DNA of 38,843 nucleotides from NCBI RefSeq assembly GCF_029542625.1, contig NZ_CP120734.1:1-38843 (forward strand), given 5' to 3'. Below are positions 32,555-38,843 of this stretch, piece after piece (position 1 is the stretch's first letter; every line of letters begins with the position of its first letter). This DNA comes from Tepidibacter hydrothermalis (GTDB taxonomy: Bacteria > Bacillota > Clostridia > Peptostreptococcales > Peptostreptococcaceae). The notes beneath the pieces were generated by a model. That model saw only the letters and a list, made by a program, of their open reading frames with translations, had not been told where the DNA came from and did not search any database. A program made the position numbers and the translations under genes.

Positions 32555-33259
32555 ATGCCCTTTAGTAAAAAAGAAAAATCATTGTTTTTTATTACACTTT
32601 TAATAGCGTTGCTTTCTTATTCTGTAATTAGTTTAAGTCATACTTTTTCATATCAGCTTATTGGTATGTGGATTATTTTAATAGATTATACCGTATTTTT
32701 ATTTTTTTCTCAGTTTAAGCATAACACCCTGTCTATTGTATCCAATATTTCGTTTTATTGTTTATTATACGGGATTACAAATTTATATTCATTATTACAA
32801 ATTAAGATAGATACTCTTAATTTTAATACAAAACTATTTTTTATAATTTTTTTAATTTATTTATTACTTATTTTTATAAATATAATAAATTTCTGTATAA
32901 ATTTTCATTCAAATAAAAAACACACTAAATCTATAGTCAATATTTTAATCTTAATATTTAATTATTTGCTAATAGTCTTTATAATAATATATGGTTTTAG
33001 CACCATATATGACAATTATTACGGTTGTAGTGAAAACAATTTTATTATCTCATCGTCTTGGAGTGATCTTACATCTTTTTATTATAGCTCTGTAACTTTC
33101 TTTACTGTTGGTTATGGGGATATAGTTCCTAATACTGATATGTTAAAAGTTATTTCTGTATCTGAAATGATATTATCTTCTATAATAAATCTAATTTTTA
33201 TACCTATTACTTTTATATTTATACAAAAAGAACTTGACGTACTGTTAGATAATAAATAG
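32555..33259 (+). CDS. Two-TM-type ion channel with K+ filter TVGYGD
   Basis: Six to seven hydrophobic segments; the pore region SSVTFFTVGYGDIVPNTD carries the K+ selectivity filter TVGYGD near residue 182, followed by a final membrane helix (EMILSSIINLIFIPITFIFI). The first 150 residues are membrane-rich without obvious voltage-sensor arginines. No cytoplasmic ligand (RCK) domain follows. ATG 32555 after AGGAGG is chosen over a start at 32510. Its role is K+ flux across the membrane; why it sits here is unclear. The 184 bases upstream hold no clear promoter. Confidence 0.8.
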   Translation: MPFSKKEKSLFFITLLIALLSYSVISLSHTFSYQLIGMWIILIDYTVFLFFSQFKHNTLSIVSNISFYCLLYGITNLYSLLQIKIDTLNFNTKLFFIIFLIYLLLIFINIINFCINFHSNKKHTKSIVNILILIFNYLLIVFIIIYGFSTIYDNYYGCSENNFIISSSWSDLTSFYYSSVTFFTVGYGDIVPNTDMLKVISVSEMILSSIINLIFIPITFIFIQKELDVLLDNK

Positions 33260-33308
33260 TTATATTTTTTAAACTTATAAATTAAGATCCTTTCAATTAA
33301 GTTAAATG

Positions 33309-33337
33309 GAAACTTTTACTTTTTTAGTAAAAGTTTC
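33309..33337. terminator. Bidirectional terminator between channel and HNH genes
   Basis: A perfect 12-bp stem (GAAACTTTTACT with AGTAAAAGTTTC) around a 5-nt loop lies between the convergent genes. T-rich DNA follows on the plus strand. Confidence 0.82.
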
Positions 33338-33345
33338 TATTTTTA

Positions 33346-34608
33346 TCATTGATTAATTAATACTATTCTTTTCATATTTTTCTTTAGTTTTTTTATATCT
33401 TCGTTACAATCTAAAATATGCATTCTTTTATGACAATTAGGACATAGAGCTACAGTATTATCTATAGAATCTTCTCCTCCTCTAGATAACCACTCTATAT
33501 GATGTGTTTCTAAGTAAGGCTCACCTTTGTTATTGTTAAAAGGAGCCTTCTGCCCACATAACTGACAAATGCCATTAGCTCTCCTTTTAGCTAGCTCTGC
33601 TACATGTTCGTCTCTGTCATATACAACAGTATTTACATTCCTAGTTCCTGATCTTTTTCTAGCTCTCTTTGCTTTTTCTAAAAGTTCTTTATCAGATAAT
33701 TTTTTAGCTTTTTTTTCTTTCTTGTCTTTATTTTTCTTATATGAATTATCTTTGATTACTACATCTTGATTTTCATTACATCTTTTTAAAGGAAATACCC
33801 AAACATTTCTTATATCATTATTCTTATCTGTTTGCTCTTCTTGGTATGGTTCATCGTATAATTCAACTTGACCTTCAAAAACATATTTTCCTTCTTCAAA
33901 CACTTCAAATAAATACACTTTAATATCTGTATCATTTGATTGATATAATACCTTGTTCTGAGCATAATCTAAACTTTGGTGTCCAACTTGGCCCATACCT
34001 GTATAATGAAATATGCCATCTATCCATCTATCCTCATATAAAGCTTTTGTATGATCAGAAATTATAGATAATGTATTAGTTTTATGAGCTCTTCTCATTC
34101 CTGATGAGTTACTACACTTAAATGTATACATTAACTGATTGTTCGTAAGTACATCCGATACTTTTAAATTTTCAATTCTATTTTTAATCATTTTTGATTC
34201 TGAAAGCTCAATGTATCCTTTTAACTGCTCATTATTATCTAATTTTATAGGACCTCTGATAGGACCATTTAAACCATTATCTCTCATTAATTCATAAGTC
34301 ATTAAATTTTCTTTATCTTGATCAAAATAATCAATCATTTTTAATCTTATATAATCTCCACAGTTATCTCCATCCATTCTATCAATATTAATAACATAAT
34401 CACCGTCATCTATAAATTCTTCAGGATTTATTTCAATAACTTTAGTTTTGATTGCTATATTCTTAATTTCATATCCTATATATATGTATACTATGTCATT
34501 AACATCAGCATTACTTTTCATGCTCCAATCCAATTGACCTAAATCCTTAAATGCTCTAATTACATCATACTCATTTGGATCTGCTGAATAAATCCAAGTA
34601 TTTATCAT
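33346..34608 (-). CDS. EVE-HNH modification-dependent restriction nuclease, 420 aa
   Basis: Residues 1-130 resemble an EVE/PUA-like fold (NTWIYSADPNEYDVIRAF, then DVNDIVYIYIGYEIKNIAIK) that reads modified bases. The middle (about 150-275: GIFHYTGMGQVGHQSLDYAQ, NKVLYQSNDTDIKVYLFEVF, DIRNVWVFPLKRC) resembles the sensor domain of McrA-like type IV enzymes. The C-terminus is HNH: CQLCG (348-352), LETHHIEW (367-374), CPNCHKRMH (389-397). The architecture implies cutting of modified foreign DNA. AGGAGG lies 10 bases before the start. It is flanked by terminators and has no methylase partner, as expected for type IV. Confidence 0.78.
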   Translation of the reverse strand: MINTWIYSADPNEYDVIRAFKDLGQLDWSMKSNADVNDIVYIYIGYEIKNIAIKTKVIEINPEEFIDDGDYVINIDRMDGDNCGDYIRLKMIDYFDQDKENLMTYELMRDNGLNGPIRGPIKLDNNEQLKGYIELSESKMIKNRIENLKVSDVLTNNQLMYTFKCSNSSGMRRAHKTNTLSIISDHTKALYEDRWIDGIFHYTGMGQVGHQSLDYAQNKVLYQSNDTDIKVYLFEVFEEGKYVFEGQVELYDEPYQEEQTDKNNDIRNVWVFPLKRCNENQDVVIKDNSYKKNKDKKEKKAKKLSDKELLEKAKRARKRSGTRNVNTVVYDRDEHVAELAKRRANGICQLCGQKAPFNNNKGEPYLETHHIEWLSRGGEDSIDNTVALCPNCHKRMHILDCNEDIKKLKKNMKRIVLINQ

Positions 34609-34902
34609 AATACATATTCCTCCTATATTTAAATCCTATTATTTGCCACAAAGTATAAAATTTCTACATGAATAGTGTATATTCCTTCTAAAATTTACCT
34701 ATTAAGTAAATTTTGCTTGTCTTCCATTACCTAAACAGTAATCTTTTCTAATCAGTTTCTTCTGTATGCTATAAATAAACTTATTTTTACTATAGTTAAT
34801 CTCAAAACAAGTTAAATGTAAGAATATACTTTTAGGTAAAAAAGTGAATCTATTAAAAATTAAGTCTAGACGTGCATTCTACTGTAATTCCCCTCAATAA
34901 TA
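34609..34902. other. Intergenic stretch with inverted repeat, no gene
   Basis: About 294 bases between the HNH gene start and the terminator at 34903. It holds the HNH ribosome site AGGAGG (near 34622 on the plus strand) and the inverted repeat at 34690-34714. No coding frame, tRNA or consensus sigma-A promoter is seen. Confidence 0.6.
34690..34714. repeat. Inverted repeat upstream of the HNH gene
   Basis: AAAATTTAC and GTAAATTTT pair over 9 bp with a 7-nt spacer. It is 80-110 bases upstream of the HNH start, where an operator might lie; it could equally be a weak hairpin. Confidence 0.4.
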
Positions 34903-34940
34903 AAATCTGCCATATCAGTTATCTCAACCATGGCAGATTT
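34903..34940 (-). terminator. Terminator after the AAA/PD-(D/E)XK gene
   Basis: A perfect 11-bp stem (AAATCTGCCAT with ATGGCAGATTT), loop 16 nt, then T-rich on the minus strand. It ends the gene at 34950-36623. The CCATGG motif at 34928 spans the stem base of the loop. Confidence 0.8.
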
Positions 34941-34949
34941 CAATTAATC

Positions 34950-36623
34950 CTATCTATTCAGTTCTCTAACTAAAACTTCTTTTCCCTCAAAAGCAATTCC
35001 GAGCTCTAGTATATTTTTTATTCCTCTATCTACTAATTCCTGTCTATAATTTCTATCTTTTATTTGAACTATAGCTTTATCAACTGCTGTTTCAAGAGTT
35101 TCTTTTCTTCTTTTGCTTACTTTTTTAAATTCTATTATTACCCCAAGTTTAGTTTTATCTTTAGGGATAACCATTATATCGTATCTTCCATAACCACTCT
35201 CTCTATTTGATTTAACTTCATACTCTTCATTTAAAGCAACTAATATTCCAAGTACAAATGCATGATAAAACTTTTCACTCTCATCTATATCAAAATAGCT
35301 TGCACTTTTTATTAAATATTCACTAAGTATTTCTTCAAATGTTTCTATATCACCTGTTGTTAGGCTTTTTAACATATAGTTGAATTTTTCATTATTAATA
35401 CTTTCCTTGAACCAAGACATTATTATCTCTTCATATAAGTACTTTACTTCAAGATTTGGTATTTCTAATGTGCAAAAACTTCTTCCCATTTTTAAATCTT
35501 CTTTTATAACCTTTAAGTATCCACTAAATAATAAAAAGCTCCATACATTCTCTGCTCCATTTTCTATTTCTTTCATTACTATATCTTCATTTATCTGTTT
35601 TACAATAGTTTTTTCTTGTATTAACTCTTCAAGTTCTTTTTTTACGGTTTCTCCTGCTTTTGTAAGTACTATCTTAACTAAATCATTGCTGCTTGTATTT
35701 ACCCAATAAGGTCTAAATCCATCATTATGATTTTTTATGTAATTAAGTATTGACCAAGGATTGTATATTACATTATCACCAAAGTTATATCCGTTGTACC
35801 ATTTTTTTATATCATCTATTTTATACTCTATATTGTAATACTTTAGAATTTGCTCTACTTGTTCTTGTGAAAATCCAAAATGCTTAGTATAATGTTTTTT
35901 GAGTATTGTACATACATGTAAGTTATTAAGACCTGAAAATATACTTTCTTTCGCTATTCTTAGTATCCCAGTTAATATTCCTCTTTTTAAATATTCATTA
36001 TCTTTAAGAGCGCTGCTTAAAAACACTCTCATGAATTCAATTATTTTATCATAGTAATTATCTAAGTAACCACTTTGAATAGGTACATCATATTCATCTA
36101 TTAATACTATAGCCTTTTCATTATGATATTCACATAAATATTTTGTAAGCATTTTTAAGCTTTGACAAAGTTCTACCATATTAACATTTCCACTTATTAC
36201 TTTATTATAGTAGTTTGTTTGTAATTCACTCAAAAAATTTTCTTTTATAAGATAGTCATGTTTTTCATATAATGAACTTATTAATGTTTTTATTCCGTTA
36301 TCACAATCTTCCCAATTAGAAAACTTTATATCTTTAAACGTTATATATATAACTGGATACTTTCCTTGAGTGTCCATTATTTCTTTGAACTCATTTATTT
36401 TTAAATCCTTAAATAGATATTTATTATCTACCTTTGTCTTTTCAAAGAAATATTTAAGTATGCTCATATTAAGAGTTTTACCAAATCGTCTAGGTCTTGG
36501 AATCAATATAACTTCTGAACCATCATCTATTATTTCTTTTATAAATAAGCTTTTGTCTACATAATAATGACCTTCATCTATTAATTTTTTAAAATTACTT
36601 ATTCCAATAGGTAATTTTTTCAT
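34950..36623 (-). CDS. AAA-ATPase-like / PD-(D/E)XK nuclease-like protein, 557 aa
   Basis: N-terminus LPIGISNFKKLIDEGHYYVD then KSLFIKEIIDD and Walker A-like IPRPRRFGKTLN (about 41-52): the AAA-ATPase_like family. A Walker B-like stretch KAIVLIDEYDVPIQ lies near residue 170. The C-terminal 110 residues match the PDDEXK_9/DUF1703-type nuclease: SGYGRYDIMVIPKDKTK then LGVIIEFKKV with the D and E-x-K. This ORF type is multi-copy in many anaerobes; biological role is unsettled (mobile or defence-related suspected). Full length for the family. Confidence 0.85.
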   Translation of the reverse strand: MKKLPIGISNFKKLIDEGHYYVDKSLFIKEIIDDGSEVILIPRPRRFGKTLNMSILKYFFEKTKVDNKYLFKDLKINEFKEIMDTQGKYPVIYITFKDIKFSNWEDCDNGIKTLISSLYEKHDYLIKENFLSELQTNYYNKVISGNVNMVELCQSLKMLTKYLCEYHNEKAIVLIDEYDVPIQSGYLDNYYDKIIEFMRVFLSSALKDNEYLKRGILTGILRIAKESIFSGLNNLHVCTILKKHYTKHFGFSQEQVEQILKYYNIEYKIDDIKKWYNGYNFGDNVIYNPWSILNYIKNHNDGFRPYWVNTSSNDLVKIVLTKAGETVKKELEELIQEKTIVKQINEDIVMKEIENGAENVWSFLLFSGYLKVIKEDLKMGRSFCTLEIPNLEVKYLYEEIIMSWFKESINNEKFNYMLKSLTTGDIETFEEILSEYLIKSASYFDIDESEKFYHAFVLGILVALNEEYEVKSNRESGYGRYDIMVIPKDKTKLGVIIEFKKVSKRRKETLETAVDKAIVQIKDRNYRQELVDRGIKNILELGIAFEGKEVLVRELNR

Positions 36624-36735
36624 ATATTTCTCTCCTCTAGTTTAAGGTTATTCCTTTATTATAGCATACTTAGTAGGAAAAAATACCATGACTCATTTCA
36701 ACAACAACTCTTCTTATTGTATATTTTAAAGAAAA

Positions 36736-36763
36736 AAATCCTCTACTTATTTTGAGAGGATTT
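36736..36763 (-). terminator. Terminator for the Fic remnant
   Basis: AAATCCTCT pairs with AGAGGATTT (9 bp) with a 10-nt loop. On the minus strand it ends TTTTTTTC, a strong U-tract. Confidence 0.85.
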
Positions 36764-36787
36764 ACGCATATTTTATTACATATTCAT

Positions 36788-37161
36788 TTACAGTAGCCTT
36801 AAATATAAATCTAAAGTTCTATTTACTTCTTCAACTACTAATTCTATACAATCATCATTTTGGTTTGTTGTATGTACTTTATCAAGAGCACTAGTGCTGC
36901 TCTTTGTATTAGATGCAATGTTTGAGATTCATTATTATACCAATCTATTAATCTTTCCATCTCTTCTTTAATAAGCATTGGTTCTAGTGGTTCATACTTT
37001 GCTCCTGCAATAATTACCTTTTGATCTATATATACTCCTGCATATTCATCGTCTATTGCTTTTAAAACAAGTCTATGAATATTATTTATCTGCCACTCAC
37101 AAAACGGTTCATTTTTTCTTACTATATCTTCTACATAAAGTATTGCTTCTTTATGATTCAC
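36788..37161 (-). pseudogene. Fic-family gene with catalytic core deleted
   Basis: The first 75 residues match Fic N-terminal regions: VEDIVRKNEPFCEWQINNIH, LVLKAIDDEYAGVYIDQKVI and EEMERLIDWYNN. After LHLIQRAALV the frame degenerates and stops at 36844; the expected HPFxDGNGR AMPylation motif is absent. In another frame the last 30 codons (DDCIELVVEEVNRTLDLYLR) match Fic C-termini and stop at 36788. So an internal deletion plus frameshift removed the active site. A 105-aa product may still be made but cannot be an AMP transferase. Confidence 0.72.
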
Positions 37162-37215
37162 TACTTCAAGATGTTCTCTTGCTATCTATTGTAGTAACTT
37201 TTGATTTAAGAATGT

Positions 37216-37248
37216 AAAAAAGCCATGGCACCTAATCAATGCCACAGC
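37216..37248 (-). terminator. Terminator after the oxidoreductase remnant
   Basis: On the minus strand GCUGUGGCA pairs with UGCCAUGGC (9 bp with two G-U pairs), loop 9 nt, then six U. The descending arm contains a GCCATGGC motif. Confidence 0.75.
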
Positions 37249-37258
37249 TTCAATCTCT

Positions 37259-38275
37259 TCAAATCAATCTCTCATCATATATATTCAAAAGCCCAACCTT
37301 ATTGATTCTTTCATACAATACATCAGGATCTGTTGTATACAAATTTCTTTCCTTCATTCTTTCAAAGAAAATAGATCCTGCGAATGTGAATCTTAATTTG
37401 TCTCCACCTTCTTTATACATAATTTCATTTGCATAAGACACTATATCCCCAATAACTGTATTTGCAGGAAGCTGTAATAGAGGAATGCCTATCATATTTC
37501 TAACACTATTATGACCAGCTAGATATCCTGTGCATATAGCCTCAGTATGACCTACATAAAGACCACATTTTTCTCCAGCAACAAACAAATTGTTAAGACC
37601 AATAACCTTTAAATTATTATTTCTTGGAGCAATAGATAGATATCTTATAGAGTTACCTATACCCGCTGAATACGGATCTTCAAATTTTACATTTTCAAAT
37701 CCTTTTATCCTTCTAAGCTTTTCTAAAGGATAAAAAGGAGCCATTAATTTTGCGTGTCCTGTATCTAGAAGAACTAGATTTTTAGCAAATGCTTCTAATG
37801 CATACTGTTGACATACTTTTATATCTAATTTTTCTTCATTAATCTCTTCTTTTGGAAGTGGTACTATACAAACCCCATTTTTATTTAGTTCTTCTCTTAT
37901 TTCATCACTTAAAGATTCTTTATTAAGTTTTATAGAACCACTAAAGGCACCATAGGTTCCGTTTTTTCTCTTTCCGATTATATCTTCTATCCCACATTTT
38001 TTAGTAATACTAACTCTTCCTCCAAATGAAGGACATCTTAAAACACACATAGAACATCCATTTCCGTATTTTAAACAATTTCCCATAGGACCAGTTGTTC
38101 CTGTTGTCTCTACGAATGAATCCGCCATAATATTAGTATCATTATCAAGCTTTATATATTTAATAGTTTTATCTTCAACATATGCATCTATAACTCTTGT
38201 TCTAAATATTATTTTTATTCCCATATCAATTAATTTATTTCTAACCGCGCTCTCTATCAGTGTCACGTCATACAA
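37259..38275 (-). pseudogene. 5'-truncated FAD-dependent oxidoreductase
   Basis: The frame (338 codons from ATG 38275) starts within a GidA/FAD-dependent oxidoreductase body: ESAVRNKLIDMGIKIIFRTR, then CSMCVLRCPSFGGRVSITKK, and FVAGEKCGLYVGHTEAICTG near the end (the FAD-binding C-terminal motif). The N-terminal Rossmann segment with GxGxxG, about 100 residues, is missing. In frame upstream of the ATG the codons read AHASLYDV, family-like, but the match soon ends. No ribosome site precedes ATG 38275. I conclude the gene was cut near 38280-38300 by insertion or deletion. Confidence 0.68.
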
Positions 38276-38281
38276 GCTGGC

Positions 38282-38758
38282 ATGAGCACAGTTGATAGTA
38301 TTGCGACCATTCCAAAATATATTAACCTTACATTACAGCCTGAGAAACTTGAGTCATATGAACTTTCAAGTTCTGATACTATTGGGGAACGTATTAAAAA
38401 GCTTAGAATGAATAAAAATCTAAAGCCTAAACAATTAGGTGACTTAATAAATATTACCGGCTCTGGTATAGCCAATTACGAAAATGGTACTGCACGTCCT
38501 TCAAGAAAAGTTTTAATTAATCTTTTCAATGTTTTAGGAGAAGAAGTTCTTTGTGATAGTTATTCTAAATTTATTATAAAGGATTATGGAAATCTGATGA
38601 AGAAGTGGAGAGAAAAGAATAAGTTTAAAATTTATGAAGCTATTAAAATATTAGGTGTATCTGAAAATACATATATAGATTGGGAAAAACAAAGAGCAGT
38701 TATAAGTAGAAGAATGTACTACAAGCTCATTCACTTTTTCAATGAAATAGATGCATAA
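38282..38758 (+). CDS. Helix-turn-helix (HTH_3) protein, possibly 5'-chimeric
   Basis: Residues 33-90 contain an Xre-type HTH: TIGERIKKLRMNKNLKPKQL then GDLINITGSGIANYENGTAR. A second helical segment (KKWREKNKFKIYEAIKILGV then SENTYIDWEKQR) looks like another HTH. The N-terminal 30 residues (MSTVDSIATIPKYINLTLQP) are unlike a simple repressor and the ATG lacks a ribosome site; the frame stays open upstream through the head-to-head border with the oxidoreductase. So this may be the 3' part of a longer gene. DNA-binding is likely; target unknown. Confidence 0.6.
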   Translation: MSTVDSIATIPKYINLTLQPEKLESYELSSSDTIGERIKKLRMNKNLKPKQLGDLINITGSGIANYENGTARPSRKVLINLFNVLGEEVLCDSYSKFIIKDYGNLMKKWREKNKFKIYEAIKILGVSENTYIDWEKQRAVISRRMYYKLIHFFNEIDA

Positions 38759-38843
38759 ATAAAAACTATTAACATTATCATATACTATATTAATGTAGGA
38801 AATTAATTATTTTGATTCTTCATCTAATATATTTTTGTTAATC

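Larger units (their letters stand above)
3264..37228. repeat. Dispersed palindrome CCATGG / GCCATGGC, 26 copies
   Basis: Positions of the CCATGG core: 3264, 4728, 7253, 8636, 9503, 10363, 12851, 13399, 13923, 14710, 16268, 16425, 17149, 17693, 18112, 20746, 21061, 21667, 22219, 23012, 23537, 24502, 25074, 29458, 34928, 37223. Sixteen are the full octamer GCCATGGC, and 25 of 26 have C after the core on one strand or G before it. At about 30% GC roughly 2.4 hexamers and 0.05 octamers are expected. It appears in three codon frames, across a start codon (17693), in gaps (18112, 34928, 37223). Confidence 0.85.

Noticed and set aside
34950-36623. AAA/PD-(D/E)XK protein plus HNH enzyme plus K+ channel as one new defence operon
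   Set aside because: The three genes are separated by strong terminators, and the channel converges with the HNH gene, so they are not an operon.
38263-38475. Minus-strand 70-codon frame opposite the HTH gene
   Set aside because: It overlaps the HTH coding region entirely, has no ribosome site, and its sequence has no family-like pattern.
1-38843. CRISPR arrays, tRNA or rRNA genes, complete insertion sequences
   Set aside because: I saw no regularly spaced direct repeats, no cloverleaf with CCA-type ends, no rRNA-like stretch and no full transposase. The 21-bp inverted repeat at 25.6 kb encloses no transposase.

Overview
The window is AT-rich DNA (roughly 30% GC by eye) with strong AGGAGG-type ribosome sites, a Spo0E-like gene, an S-layer-homology domain and YHYH, YARHG and DUF4236 proteins. 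This points to a spore-forming Firmicute, most likely a Clostridium. No single species can be fixed from the sequence alone.

Left edge, about 1-2.7 kb: four small genes or remnants (one interrupted by a nonsense codon), then a secreted RCC1-repeat protein on the plus strand with its own near-consensus promoter. A perfect hairpin at 2760-2783 separates it from the phage module.

Phage late module, 2.8-25.5 kb, minus strand: a complete morphogenesis and lysis set for a contractile-tailed (myovirus or PBSX-like) phage. In transcription order it holds small and large terminase, a portal fused to a MuF domain, a maturation protease with a nested scaffold, decoration protein, major capsid protein, four neck/connector genes, sheath, tube, a tail chaperone with a programmed -1 frameshift, tape measure, LysM baseplate protein, hub, spike, gp25-like wedge, gpJ, gpI, tail fibre, two small genes, a degenerate subtilase fused to an SLH domain, XhlA, holin and an M15 endolysin. 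One opposite-strand membrane gene (15816-16100) interrupts the operon. Intrinsic-terminator-like hairpins follow the capsid and tube genes. No integrase, repressor or replication gene is visible next to the module, so it is either a partial view of a prophage or a resident PBSX-like element.

Right side, 25.6-38.8 kb: a Spo0E-like gene bracketed by a 21-bp inverted repeat; lipoproteins and a membrane protein; two secreted proteins built from the same stalk-like domain; a K+ channel; an EVE/HNH modification-dependent nuclease; and an AAA-ATPase/PD-(D/E)XK protein. Several genes here are broken: a propeller-repeat protein and a DUF4236-TPR protein have lost their 5' ends, a Fic gene has lost its catalytic motif, and an FAD oxidoreductase lacks its N-terminal FAD-binding part. 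The region looks like a chromosome segment with repeated insertion and deletion.

The strongest unexplained signal is a palindromic octamer, GCCATGGC. Its core CCATGG occurs 26 times by my reading where about 2 are expected, and 23 of these lie within the phage structural and lysis module, in all reading frames and in intergenic DNA. It behaves as a DNA-level motif like the HIP1 element of cyanobacteria rather than as a protein motif.
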